DNA from: Chinchilla lanigera
Taxonomy: Eukaryota > Chordata > Mammalia > Rodentia > Chinchillidae
Length of the DNA stretch: 64,000 nucleotides
Assembly (NCBI RefSeq): GCF_000276665.1
Contig: NW_004955417.1
Span: 15,146,839 to 15,210,838 of the forward strand
Direction: 5' to 3'
Below are positions 46,066 to 58,188 of the stretch, piece by piece (positions within the stretch are counted from its first letter, which is position 1; each line of letters starts with the position of its first letter). The translations under genes were made by a program, and so were the position numbers. The notes below the pieces were generated by a model, which was given only the letters and a program-made list of their open reading frames with translations, was not told the DNA's origin and ran no database searches.

Positions 46066-46153
46066 GATAGAGACTTTGATTACCACAGTGACTCTAAGAT
46101 CATAAGGGCAATAATTTTCATAATGAGAGGGATGAGGTTTAAAAAGTAATCAG

Positions 46154-46320
46154 AGCTGGGTGTGGTGGCACAAGCCTGTAATCCCAGCACTCGGGAGGCT
46201 GAGGCAGGAGGATTGTTGCAAGTTCAAGATCAGCCTGGGCTACAAAGTGAGCTCAAGGCCAGCCTGAACTGCATAGCGTGACCCTGTCTCAAAAAAGACA
46301 ATAAAAAAAAAAAAAAATTT
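46154..46320 (+). mobile_element. B1-like SINE
   Basis: AGCTGGGTGTGGTGGCACAA to GTGACCCTGTCTCAAAAAAG and an A tail. Target repeat GTAATCAG at 46146-46153 and 46326-46333. Confidence 0.94.
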
Positions 46321-46450
46321 AAATTGTAATCAGCTAGGTACCTTACGCTAAGCAAATTAGACTGGCACTTGAATCTGCTCACATATCACCTAGTCCTGCT
46401 TTTCTTACACCACATAGGGTCACTTATTGCCCTCTAAAGTCCTGCTGTGG

Positions 46451-46506
46451 CTACAGATACTGCTCCCTGAAAGGTCATCTACAGATATTGCTCCCTGAAA
46501 GGTCAT
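46451..46506. repeat. 28-bp tandem duplication, two copies
   Basis: CTACAGATACTGCTCCCTGA plus AAGGTCAT is followed directly by the same unit with one base changed. Confidence 0.95.
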
Positions 46507-46639
46507 CAAAGTATAGGTTAAAAAAAGTTTTCTAATTCCCGCTTCCATAACATCTCATCTCAGAAGGCCCTAGTAACATAGTCATGGCTTATTCCAGTCA
46601 TGACAACGCAAAACTTTCTTCCTAATCTATTGAAAACTC

Positions 46640-47535
46640 TTCCAGTGCCATCCACTCATGGATCTTTATCTTGCCCTCTAGGGCAGCACACGTTATTGAG
46701 TTCCCCTTCAATAGGGCCACTTTGCGGTTTTCTGATTGCAGCTTCCGCGTTGTCTTGTAAGTGTTCCCTTATCCAGGCCAAGCGTTTCTGGTTCCTTGAA
46801 TCACTGTGTTAGTGAATGTGATTTGCAGACCCATCACCATAGTTACCCTTGTCTGAATATGCCAGTGTGTTATGTTCCCTTTTAAAAATCTGGCAGCTGG
46901 AATTACACACAGTATTCCAAATGTGGTCTAACCACCTATTACCTCCCTATGCTTCCATTAATAAAATAGAAGACTGAATTATTGTTTTAATAACATATTC
47001 AGACCATTTATTATTATTAAACTTGTGGTCAACCACATCCCCCAAATCTTTATCATATGATTTGCTACACAGTTGACTTTTTGAACCCGCTGACAGTACT
47101 TTATATTTATCCCCCCAAAATCAAGTCTTATGCTGCTGGCCTAGTCCACTATTACCTTTTTAAAAATTGTGATGCTGTCCTCTAATATATTAATATCCAT
47201 GGGAGCTTTAAGTCATTTATAGATGTGGTGTGCATGCGTTCTACATAGTCATCTAAGTAATTAATAAAAATGTTGAACAAGACAAATCCATGGCCTGCAC
47301 AAAGTGGGAAATCACTGGGTACTTCCCTCATATCTGGGTTCAGTCATCTAAGAATAAGGCAAACTCTATTGTCATGTAGCCCACTGTTCTTAAATTTAAA
47401 CTCATGGCAAAACACACTTCGACTAAATTGTATAAGATATTTCTTGTCTGCAAGAATTTCATGAGATATTTTGTTAAATGCTTCGGTGAACCAGGAGGCA
47501 GATATGCACATGAAGGTAACTGCTAGCACCGATGC
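46640..47535 (-). mobile_element. L3/CR1 LINE fossil, reverse-transcriptase region
   Basis: The minus strand reads FTEAFNKISHEILADKK at 47.5 kb, then VLFNIFINYLDDYVERMHTT, then an RPHLEYCV-like string and a KVQ..VTMVMGLQI-like end. That order matches the CR1/L3 reverse transcriptase (KAFD, VLGPVLFNIFINDL, RPHLEYC). Many stops interrupt it. The F/YADD catalytic motif is not preserved. Confidence 0.65.
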
Positions 47536-47939
47536 TTAAAGTACCAGGTAGTAATTTTCAGAGCTATCTTTAGCCTTCTGCGGAAGTTTACACAGAGAAA
47601 AAGATGTCAATCTAAGTGAATATCAGATTCAGAAAACGTGTAGTACAGGCATTTTTGGCTCCTTGCTTACTTTGCTTACCTTCCCCACCCCCATACCAAG
47701 TCCAGAGCAATTAGCAGCAAGTCAGCACCCACTTCTGAATGTCTGCCAAGTCTGGGGTCTAGAGTCTCCTTCACGTTTACAGTTTGTTCTGGCTGAGTTA
47801 CAACTGTTTCCAAAGATACTCAGGAGTAAGGATTTCTCTTAAATTTTTTTCAAAAAGTATGCAGAGGGAAAAATTACATCTGCTCTTCTTTCATCCCTAT
47901 CCAACCTTTTCTGTTTAATCATCTTAGAAATTTATCTCC

Positions 47940-48150
47940 CGTCTTATCTTCTCTGGGAGATCTAATTCCTCTCATAGCTTTAGCTACTGTCTATCACCTA
48001 ATCATTCCCATATATCTCTCTCTGCCTCTTGTATTCCTAAGCTCCACTTTCCAGCTACTCACCAAGCATCTCATCCTGAGAGACCTACAAGCACCTCATT
48101 TCCTGGACACCAAACCAACTTTTCCTAGAATCTGTGCTTTATTTAATGTT
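47940..48150 (+). mobile_element. L2 LINE fragment
   Basis: CTTGTATTCCTAAGCTCCAC, GCTACTCACCAAGCATCTCA and CCTGAGAGACCTACAAGCAC resemble the L2 segment 'ctgcctactcgacatctcca...'. Confidence 0.5.
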
Positions 48151-48534
48151 ATCACTTTTTCCCAGTACAAAGCCTTAAATAATACTGATATAAATTTGTA
48201 TTGGATTCCTGTTTTATCTCAAGAATTCTAAAGATATTATCACTAATCCCTATATTACATCCCTTAAAATTAGATATCACCTGAAGCCAAAGAAGTGATC
48301 TTGTGCTGTGTTACCAGGATTCAAACCCAGGACCATCTAGTTTCTAAGCCTGGCTTCTTTCTCCTGCCATCCCCGTGCCTTCCTTTTCTCTCTTTGCCCA
48401 CACAGCTAGGAAATCACCAGGTTCTTTTAGAGATGCCCCAGGAATGTCTCTGGAATCTGTCCCTTCTCACTCACCAGAGTCTTTTTCAGGCCTTTGAGTC
48501 ATTCTGATCCCAGATTTTATCAATATTCTCTTTT

Positions 48535-49130
48535 TTATTTTTTTTTATTTTTTAACAAAGAATGCAATTTATTTAGAACTTAATGGACAGAAGGGATAGA
48601 AGCCTGTCCAGGCTAGCATATCAGTATTCTGTTAAAGGGCTTCTCCATCTCAGCCTGTACACTCTCAAGTGATTGTCCATAACAACTACCAGTGTGTTTA
48701 CTAGAACATATAGAGTCCAACCCAAAGACAGCTCTGCAGTCCAGTACACAGAGAGACCATGGTTGAGACCAGGCTACATCTCATCCCTGTCCTCCCTCTG
48801 CCAGAAAGGGATCAGCCCCTTAGCATACACAAAAATCTCTTCTTCCCTCCCTTCAAAGACAAAGTCTAGAATTCTTGTATCTCCTGGTTTTCCTACTTCA
48901 AATGCTCTTCTACAAACTAGGTACACAGAGATATATTTAGTAAAGTTTAAACTACTTCTTCCCAAAGTAGGGGCTGACATTTTTTATGAAAACTTCAGTT
49001 TTAACCAAAAGTCAGCTGAACAAGTAAAATGCCTAATTAACATGTCTTCAGATCATTTTAAATGCGTCAGTTCTCAGCACAAAATAAGTGTTAGCATGTC
49101 TTCAACTTAAAGATTCAAAAGTAAATCATC
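48535..49130 (-). pseudogene. Candidate retrocopy (3' end of an unrecognised transcript)
   Basis: Read on the minus strand, AATAAA (48568-48573) is followed 14 bases later by an A-rich tail (48530-48554), the layout of a cleaved and polyadenylated mRNA end. Upstream, the minus strand is open for 68 codons (48774-48980). I do not recognise the product. The 5' limit and target repeats could not be found. It could also be an unknown SINE or LINE tail. Confidence 0.35.
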
Positions 49131-49699
49131 TCATTTTTAGAAAATAGAATTCTTCTGACGGGAAAAGTTACCTTTAGGAAAACACTTGGATGAATTTGAG
49201 CTGTAAACAGGATAGGCTGGGAGTAAGAAAAAGAGATGGATAAACTCTCCCACTAAGAAAGGAAGTGAAAATTTGAGGTGGGGTGAAGATAAGTGGGGTA
49301 GAAGAAAAGTTGAAATAGCAGAGGAAGAAGACCCAGCAAGATGTACCACAACGGGGATTGCAGCCCAGTGGAAGAGAAGATTGGTGACAGTTGGAGGAAG
49401 GGCCAGCTTCAATATTTTAATGACAGGAATAAATATTATATAACGTGGCCACAGTGCTGTAGTGCTTTATAAGTCCCCTTCCCTCTCCCCAGATCTTCAT
49501 ATATAGCTTATTAAGAGAAAAGAGACCAAGGGTGGATGGACAGGATCTTGTCAGCTTAAACGCAGTTCCAGGACCCATATCCAGAAGCCAAGATCAGCCC
49601 CATATCCACCACAAATCCAAATGCAAACTTGATGGAATTACACAGCACATTTCTGGGGTCCAACTTGGACACTATTACAGAACTATGAACACCAGAGGA

Positions 49700-52392
49700 A
49701 TTTTATTATTTTTCTTAACCCAATAGTCAGTGAAATTGAAAATTAATTTAAAACTTACCAACAAGAAAAGTCCAGATCCTGATGGATTCACTGCTGAATT
49801 TTACAAAAAAATTTAGAGAAGCTCTAATGCCACTAATGTTGAAACTCTAATGAAATTGTGAGGGAAGCAGTATTCCCAGACTCATTCCTGGAAGCAAGTA
49901 TTACCCTGATACCAAAAACCAGAGAAGGACCCAACCAAAAAAGAAAACTACAAGCCAGTCTTTCTAATGAGCATCCTCAACAAGATACTGGTAGACAGAA
50001 TGCAGCAAATCATCAAGAAGATTATACACCGTGACCAAGTAGGATTCCTCCCAGGGACATGGGGATGGTTCAACACACACAAATCAATAAATGTAATATA
50101 CCATATCAGCAGAGCCCAAGACAAAAATTACATGATCATTGCAATAGACACAGAAAAAGCATTTGACAAAGTCCAGCACCCACTCATGATTTTAAAAACC
50201 TATAGAAAATTGAAATAGATGGTCTTTACCTCAATCTGATAAAAACCATCTATGACCGACAACATACCAAATGGCCAAAAGTGAAAACTTTCACTCTAAA
50301 ATTAGGAATAAGGCAAGGATGTCCACTATTACCACTCCTACTCATATAATTTTGGACACATTAGCCAGAGCACTTACATAAGAAAATGAAAACAAATAAG
50401 GATGGGAAAGGAAGAAGTTAATTTATTATTATTTGCAGATGACGTGAATCTTTACACGGAAGACCCCAAAACTCCCCCAAAAGACTTATAGATTTAATGA
50501 CCAAATTCGGTAGTATAGTTGGATATAAAGTCAACACTGAAAAATCAATAGCATTTCTGTACAAACAACAGACTCAGAGAGAAATTAGAGAAACCACACC
50601 TTTCACAGCAGCATCCAAAAAAGTGAAATACTTAAGAATCAATCTAGCAAAGGAAGTAAAAGATCTATACATTGAAAATTATAGTACTCTGAAAAGGAGA
50701 TCAAAGAGGATATCAGAAGATGAAAAGATATTCCTTACTCTTGGATAAGAAAAACCAACATAGTGAAAATGGCCATACCCCGAAAATTATTGTACAGATT
50801 TAAAGCAATCCCAATCAAAATACCATTAGCATACCTCAAAGAACTAGAGACAACATTTCTAATATTCATTTGGAACCAGCAGAGACCTAGAAGATCTAAA
50901 ACAACTCTCAGCATCAAAGGCAATTCAGGGGGCATCACAATCCCAGAGTAGAAGTTATTCTGCAAAGCTACTGTGATTAAAAAGCAGGATGGTACTGGCA
51001 AAAAAAAAAAAAAAAGACCTGAGGCTCAGTGGAGCATATTACAAGATACAGAAACAACTCTAAACACATTCAGCTACCTTGTCCTTGACAAAGGGGCTAA
51101 ACTTGTTCACTGGAAGAAAGATAGCCTCCTTAAAGCATGGTACTAGAAAAACTGACTTTCCGCATGCCAACAACTAAAACTACACCCATGTTAACCACCA
51201 TGCACTAAACTAAAATTGAAATGGAGTAAAGATCTAAATATTGAAACAAAAAACACTAAATCTGCTGTAAGAGAGAAGAGGCAAAACTCTTGAAGACATA
51301 GGTATAGGCAAAGATTTCATGAACAAAATTCCACATGCGTGAGAAATAATACAAAGAATCAACAACTGGGATCTCATCCTATTAACAAGCTTTTGCACAG
51401 CAAAAGAAATCACCAACAGAGTGCAGAAACACCCCACAGATTGGGAAAAAAAATTTAGTTTTTCCCTCAGACTCTCCAAATTAAAAGACCCCATCCAAAA
51501 ATGGGCATCTAAGGTGAATACACATTTCTCAGATGAAGAAATGCACACATCAAGTAAATATATGAAAAAAGGTTCACCATTCATGGTCATTGAGAGATGC
51601 AAATTAAAATAATGCTAAGATTCTATTTCCAGAAAAGATGGCTACCAGCAAGAAATCAACTAATAACAAATACTGGTGGGGCTGTAGGAAAAAGGACCCT
51701 TCTCCACTGTTGGTGGGAGTGCGGACCGGTGCAAGCACTGTGGAAATCAGTGTAGCTATTCCTCAAAAAGCTAGGATTAGCACTCCCATTTGACCCAGCT
51801 ATTCCCCTTATGGGTATCTTTCCAACAGAAACATCTTTCCAAAACATCGTATCACAGTGATGTCTGCGCATCCATGTTGATGGCAGCACAGTTTGTAATA
51901 GTTGAATCTTAGAGACAAATGCCCATCAACTGGTGAATGGATATCAAAGAGGTGGCTTTTTTATATAATGGAGTACTACTCAGCCATAAAGAAGGATGAA
52001 ATTGAGACATTTCTTGGTAAAATGGCTACACCTTGAGACCATACTCTTAAGTGAAATAAATCAGACACATGTATATGAGTATCACATTTTCTTCCTGGTG
52101 TGATAAACTGAAAGAATAAATAAGAACAAAAATGTGCAGTAGACATTATGAAATAGGAAAAAATTGTTTAAAAGGAAAGAGGAACTGGGGTGGGAAGAGG
52201 AAGGATGGGGAAGGAGAAAAATGATAAGTATAAAATGGAAACAAAGCTTTGTAAATAAGGAGGGGTTAGACAGGTTGAAAGGAAGGGAAAGATTGGGGGG
52301 AGAGAGGAATCAAGGTATATACAGGTACAAACTCCCTCTGATGAATATGGTTATTGTGTGTATCTAAATTGTAGTGATCTTAATTTTTAAAA
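49700..52392 (+). mobile_element. L1 LINE, 5'-truncated, ORF2 reverse transcriptase to 3' UTR
   Basis: Broken ORF2 frames give, in order: [42 protein letters not shown], the catalytic LFADDVNLY (50432-50443 for FADD), [55 protein letters not shown], and the tail region with YNGVLLSHKEG. Stops and frameshifts make it inactive. An A-run at 51001-51015 interrupts the frame. A G-rich 3' UTR (52170-52330) ends with an A-rich tail near 52392. The start between 49530 and 49700 is uncertain, and target repeats were not found. Confidence 0.92.
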
Positions 52393-52399
52393 GGAGTAG

Positions 52400-53655
52400 A
52401 TGGAGTAGACTTTCAATAGTACGTTCCATTATTTCCTATGTGTCACCAGATATATTTAAGTGTTTCTTGTTTATGATTGTAGTTAAAAATAATATAGTAA
52501 GCAGAAGACAGGGGAACCTAGGCCTCTAACAGTCTTCCTATCTCACAAGTGAGATAGAACCTACTGACCAAAGTGATCCCACACAGATTTAAGTGACAAA
52601 ACTCAGAGGATCTCCCAGATACATTTTGTGGTTGAAATAGCCAGTGTTTTACTGTGTGGTGCCTAGAGGCTTCCGTACACACACTCCCATAGAGCTAGTG
52701 CAAAGTAAAGAAAGGACGATAGAACTAACTAGTGCCGGCATTGTGCAGGCCTGGCTAGGCTATTCTGTGATGACAGACAATGGTCCCCTGCCCCATCAAA
52801 ATAATCCCTTAGCCATCAACCATTTAATTCAGTCTCTGTCCCACACATAGAACATGTCTCTGTCCACTCTCCCTGGTGCTAAGCAGTCACTGTGAAGTCC
52901 AGTTATTCTGAGGAATGGTCAAGGGTGATATGACTTCTTTTGATCTCCAGACCTACAAGCTTATCTGCACCTCCTCTCCCTGCTGTTTTTTTTACAGAAC
53001 AGAATAACAATAATAATCTCTCCAATCTGGTAAGGAAATAAAATGAAAAACATATACCCATAGCAATTCTGAATTTTTCTGAGCATATACTGTAGGTTTA
53101 TACCCTGGGGAAAAAAGAATTAGTCTTTGAGCTCTGCTCCTGTTCTTGGGAGCTCTCATACCCTTGTTCTTCAGGATTGACCCTCTATAACTGACGGCAA
53201 ACACTTTTGAGCTTTCAGAGATACAAACAGCCCATTGTGACACATGCCATGGGCCCACCACCGCTGCTCTCGGAGATTTCCCTTGGCCACCTGAAGTTTG
53301 TAGTGAGTCTCAGATAATAGCATCCTCCATCAGTCTAGGTCTGTGAGAATATTAGGCAGTAGTAATTTCTCTAAAATGAAGTAGTCTTCTTACCTATGTG
53401 ATTCCAGAGAATTCCATATGCCATATCCCCGGTCCTTTTAAAAACATATTTCTTTACTGTCTTGCTTCCTTACTTTCTTTCAGAATTTAAAAGAGCTTCT
53501 TTGGGAAATATATACCCTCAATCTGAATTTGGTTCTCAATCGCTTTAGCAGTTAAAAAGTTTTAACAATATGATGCCTATAGTCAGTCCTGAGGTTGGAT
53601 ATTAACCTGCCTTCACGTTCAAAGACTTTCAGTTTTATCTCTTGCTGTTTCGAGT
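52400..53655. other. Intron sequence, unassigned
   Basis: No repeat family or exon recognised. Confidence 0.4.
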
Positions 53656-53792
53656 TTTATCTTAGTCTGTGTGGGCTAGTATAACAAAATATCATAGACT
53701 GTGTGGCTTATACACAACAGAAATGTATTTCTTAACCCTTCTGGAGTCTAGGAAGTCCCAGATAAAAGTACCATCAAAAATTGGGTATCGGA

Positions 53793-53902
53793 GGGGCTGG
53801 GGATTTAGCTCAGCGGCAAAAGCGCCTGCCTGGCAAGCACAAGGTCGTGAGTTCGGTTCCCGGTACCGGAGAAAAACCAAAAAAAAAAAAAAAAAAAAAA
53901 AA
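53793..53902 (+). mobile_element. ID-type SINE, first of a tandem pair
   Basis: GGGGCTGGGGATTTAGCTCA, AAGCGCCTGCCTGGCAAGCA, GAGTTCGGTTCCCGGTACCG and a long A tail. A/B-box-like strings intact. AAAATTGGGTATC lies at its left (to 53789) and again at its right (to 53911). Confidence 0.96.
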
Positions 53903-53911
53903 TTGGGTATC

Positions 53912-54012
53912 GGGGCTGGGGATTTAGCTCAGCGGCAAAAGCGCTTGCCTGGCAAGTGCAAGGTCGTGAGTTCGGTTCCCGGCACTGGAGAAAAACAAAA
54001 ACAAAAAAAAAA
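53912..54012 (+). mobile_element. ID-type SINE, second of a tandem pair
   Basis: Nearly the same as the first copy, with about five base differences (for example AAGTGCAAGG for AAGCACAAGG). A third copy of AAAATTGGGTATC follows, ending at 54021. Confidence 0.96.
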
Positions 54013-54639
54013 TTGGGTATCTAGTGAGGCTCCACTTCCTGGTTTGTATATGGCCGTCTTTTCATTGTATCCTAACATGGCAGATGGAGCCAGGGACTTT
54101 CCTGGACTCCTTTTATAAGGACACTGATCACCTCCTAGTAATACCACCTGCCAGGGTTAGGATTTCTGCATACAAACTTAGAGGAAACACAGTCAGCTAT
54201 ATCAGGTTTTAAAGCATTTCTAATTTTGTAAAGCCCCAAATTTCTAGTAACCTGACCAGTTCTTTCTCCTGAATTCATCCCTTCTTTATAATACATTGTT
54301 AGATACACCCAATAGCGGCTAACACACACTACTGATGTTTTTTTTTAAACTTCATCTTCTAAAGCTACGGATTTATTAGGTTTTTTCTTTATCTCCCAAG
54401 TAGTGTCAAGTAATAGTTTTTCTGAATGCTTTGACACTTCAGAGTGAGGGACCTCATTTTTGTCACTTTCAGTGATCATTTTTATTTCATAACCATTAAG
54501 CCAAGATGTCATATTTTTGGTTTTTGCTGGAAACCTACTTCTATTACAAATATATACACATTAGTAGTGTCACCTACCCTGTGCTGCCTATAATAATCTG
54601 AGATTAGTTTCTTGTTCTTGCTGCGTGCCCAGTGTTAGT

Positions 54640-54930
54640 CATTAGGGGCCTTTGTCCCACATGACCATTCATGGACCCAGCCTGAATGATCTGTCTTCTG
54701 CCCCATTAAACAAACTGCCCCAGAGCCTGGTGGCTTCAGATAACAGTGACTGACAATCTCCTGGGGTTCTGAGAGCTGGCCGAGTGACTGTTCTGCAGAA
54801 TGGGGTGGAGGTCACCCACACCGCTGTATTCAGCATGAGAGCTGGCTGAGGAATGGGTTTGGTGGGGGAGTCCAGACAGCCCCCAGAATGATTGAATGCT
54901 CAAACCATCAGACCAAAACAAGGATCTTTT
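54640..54930 (+). mobile_element. Old LTR-like mammalian repeat fragment
   Basis: GAGCCTGGTGGCTTCAGATA, TGACTGTTCTGCAGAATGGG and CATGAGAGCTGGCTGAGGAA recall the same old repeat suspected at 5225 and 6228. Weak. Confidence 0.3.
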
Positions 54931-54934
54931 TTAT

Positions 54935-55738
54935 GTTTCTGGGGCCCTGGGTACAGGTGCCTAATTTCTGTGTGTATTAGGTACCTAACTCCCTAATCGC
55001 TGGAGCTGCACTATACAGAAGCTTAGAGTTGTGAGCTGTGATTTGGGTCTTTATGAGTTGTCATACCTGTAAGAATGAGCAACTTGAGGCACTCCAGGTC
55101 AAATTCTGTTTCTTCCATTCTCAGCACTGGGGCAAAAAGACACCCAGCAAAATCTCTCTCCGGAGTCCAGGTTTTGGGTCAAAAGAAGCACCTTAAAAGT
55201 TCAGGTTAATTTTCTTCCTTTCAAAAGTCCCTAGGGCAGTTAACAAAAACCATCAGTTTCTCTTTATTATCATATAACATTTAAGTATCCTCATTTCCTC
55301 ATGCCAAACAGTTAACTCTGAGAATGAACAGAACAATATTTCTCTATTATGATCCCCTTCTTCCCTCCTTTGAGGAAAGCTCTGGATTTTAGCACTGTGG
55401 TAAAACTTGGGTTATACATTGAGGTTATGGTGGGTCCCAAAGAAAAGGTGACGTCAATGGGAGCATGGAGCACTGCAAAGCTTTATACTAAATGAATAAT
55501 ACCATTTACTTTCACCTATAAAAAGAGTAATTAGGCAAGGGGTGGCCTTTATAAATGTTTTTCAAAGAATATTCATTTTGTTTTATTAGATTTGCGAGCT
55601 GATTCATTGTAATTCTAAATTTCATCATAGTCAAATTCATGATATAGAATCCTTTGAAACACATTTTTGCAACACAATCCATTTCAGAGATGTGTCCATA
55701 GACAATACAGATAAAACAAATTGATGCACGTTTGCTCT
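54935..55738. other. Intron sequence, unassigned
   Basis: No repeat or exon recognised. Confidence 0.4.
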
Positions 55739-55756
55739 CAAGAATCTCATAATCTT

Positions 55757-55844
55757 AGGCCGAGGATATAGCTCAGTGGCACAGCGCCTCCCTGGCAAGC
55801 GCAAGATTGCAGGTTCGATTCCTAGTACAAAAAAAAAAAAAAAA
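55757..55844 (+). mobile_element. ID-type SINE
   Basis: AGGCCGAGGATATAGCTCAG to GGTTCGATTCCTAGTAC and an A tail. Target repeat AGAATCTCATAATCT / AGAATTTCATAATCT at 55741-55755 and 55845-55859. Confidence 0.95.
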
Positions 55845-55869
55845 AGAATTTCATAATCTGGTGATTGAG

Positions 55870-57293
55870 TCAAGTCCATCTATAAGCAGCCTACTGATAT
55901 GCAAGCAGTAAAGTTTGTGATCAACTGAAATACAATTCAAGTGCATTTAAAATATAGCAGTAGGTGTCAAAGCAAAGAAGGGGATAGAAAAATTAAAGAA
56001 TATCATCATGGAATCAGGTATCCTTTAAGAGGTGTGGAACAGATACACAGGACTTTGAAAGGACTTAGGTGGTGGAGAAAGTGCATCTAGGCACAGGGGC
56101 AGTGAGTAGCAGGCACGGCCGTAGGCTAGAACACTAGGCAGACAGAGCTTGGATGATCTGGTAATAGCTGAGCTGCAAGGGGAGGGTAGAGGAGACAGAG
56201 GTGATATGCATATGCCCTGGATGCTAAAGATGGGCAGGATTTCTAAGGGAGGAACCAACTGCACAAGAAAGAAGCTCAGTGACGTTGAAATTGCTTCCAC
56301 ACATGAGTCTGATGCTCTTCCTGTGGATCTGTGTATACTCTCTGATACCTCTTTCTGTGGTCAAAATTGGAAGGCATTAATTACTTGTCAAGCAAGTACA
56401 TAGTGTCATTGCTTTCTTTAGGAATTGTCAGTCTTTCTTCTTTTATTTGCCGTCTTAACAATAAGGGTTTTGACTTGGACTGCATTAATACTGCAAATCA
56501 TCAAAATCAACATTCCCAGGCACAAGGAGATTCTTGCGCCTGCCTTCAGGTGATCTTGGCTGTGAACATGATGTTCTTGTAGTTGTTTTTCACATAGTTC
56601 TGTTCTGTTTTCAAATATTTATCCATTTAAGCAACATTGGTATTTAATGCTGAAAGAACATCTGTTTTGCTGGCCTGGCACCTGGCTTCGGAGATAGAAT
56701 TTTTTTTTAGGTTAGTTCACCTTCTTATGGTAGAATAATTAATTTTGACTCTAAGCAAATTACTTTATCTAAAATTCTTCTTACAAGTTATGTGTGAAAC
56801 CTTGGGGGATTATGATATGTGTTATTGCTGGGTCTGGGAGTATGTTTTTTTGTGGCCAGCATAGAATGGCACCCCTGTGGTGAATCAGTACTCGAAAGCC
56901 TAAAAACTTTTCACACCTTGCATTTGAAGTCCTGAGTTTTAGCACTTTTTCCACAGAGATTCATATGCGTACATAAATCTGGCCCCATAGCTGGGTTCCA
57001 GCTCATTCAGGGTTATTTGCCAGTTCCAAAGAAGCAGAGAGTGAAGACACTCATGCCCCATCATCCATCATTTTTTTCCTATGAATCTCAACAGCTGGAT
57101 ACTGAAAACTCTGGACTGGATTTTTTTTTTTTTTTTCATTTCAAGTCAACTGAGTAGCCAGTACCCATACATATAAAGAAATGTAACCAGGAAGTATTTG
57201 TGGTATTGAATCAGAATTTGAAACATTTGAAGTCAGCCATGTCAGTAGTGCTCCCATTTCTTTTCAATCGGATTCTGAACATTCTCTTTACAG
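55870..57293. other. Intron before exon 12; possible L2 piece, rest unassigned
   Basis: A purine-rich part near 56060-56250 may be antisense L2. A T tract lies at 57121-57136. Nothing else is recognised. Confidence 0.4.
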
Positions 57294-57412
57294 GTTGTGT
57301 TCCTTACTGGCTTTGGCTATGTATACGTGGACATTTTCCATCAGTGTGGCACAGTATTCATCACTGTGGCCCCAGAAGGAAAAGCAGGACCTATTTTAAC
57401 CCGTACTGACAG
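57294..57412 (+). CDS. VPS13B: VPS13B exon 12 of window (119 bp, phase 0-2)
   Basis: The exon encodes 39 residues plus two bases: VVFLTGFGYVYVDIFHQCGT, then VFITVAPEGKAGPILTRTD. The acceptor is ctctttacag at 57293 and the donor gtaggc at 57413. An open frame starts 94 bases upstream, but the protein match begins at the acceptor. The final AG joins the first base of exon 13 as arginine. Confidence 0.95.
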
Positions 57413-58100
57413 GTAGGCTTAATTATTTTCCCAGTAATAGTCTAGTAAGCTTCCTATTATAAAGATGTTCATCTGTTATTTACCATTTTTTGTCATGTTC
57501 CTATACGTACTAAAGCTTTTTGTTAATTATTGTGTAATCCATAATTGTGTATTATCTTTCCTGGGTCTCCCTTCCAGTTCTTATCTGATGTTTAACAAGC
57601 TAATTTACAAGATAAGACATGCATCTTAGAATCATACTATTAGTAGCATAAAATGCAAGTTAGTATTTCTATATCCACATGACACCTTAATAATTAGACT
57701 TAGCAATTAGAGCTATGCCAAATGTAAAAATACCTATTAGAGGCACATTTTCCCCATTTGACCCAAGAAGTTGCCATCAGGTTTTAAAATCATGAACCAG
57801 GCAAATAATTAAATATCCTTAATTTAAAAGAACTCATATTGTTCAATAGAAATGATATAATAGTATCCCTTCCTTCCAAAAACAAGAGAAAAGACATGAA
57901 CGAAAATTTTGGAAGAGGAAGTAATATGTAATCAAAGAAATGCAAACTTAAATAACATATCAAATTAACAGTGATGTTCCATCATATATAGTCCTGGTGA
58001 ATTGGAGCCATTTTCTGGAAAATGCTTTATCGATATACATTACAGTCTTTAAGTACCTTTCACACAGAAACTCGACTTTTAAGAATTTTAAGAGTTAAGA
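57413..58100. other. Intron after exon 12, unassigned
   Basis: A+T rich; no repeat or exon recognised. Confidence 0.4.
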
Positions 58101-58103
58101 AAA

Positions 58104-58188
58104 GGGTCAGGAATATAGCTCAGCGGTACAGTGCCTGCCTGGCAAGTGCAAGGTCCTGAGTTCAATTCCTGGTACAGGAAAAAAATAA
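58104..58188 (+). mobile_element. ID-type SINE
   Basis: GGGTCAGGAATATAGCTCAG through TTCAATTCCTGGTACAGG and an A tail. Target repeat AAGAGTTAAGAAA / AAGAGTTAAGGAA on the two sides. Confidence 0.94.

Larger units (their letters stand above)
53660..54210 (-). mobile_element. ERVL-MaLR LTR (MLT1/MST-like), antisense, split by ID pair
   Basis: TCTGTGTGGGCTAGTATAAC, CATAGACTGTGTGGCTTATA, TATTTCTTAACCCTTCTGGA and, past the ID pair, CCTTTTATAAGGACACTGAT, ACCTCCTAGTAATACCACCT fit the reverse of MaLR LTRs ('ctgccataacaaaataccatagactggg... ataaggacac'). Confidence 0.75.

Noticed and set aside
53793..54012. The tandem ID pair as tRNA genes
   Set aside because: The tRNA-like A- and B-box strings and the A tails with target repeats mark them as SINEs; a complete cloverleaf is not expected.
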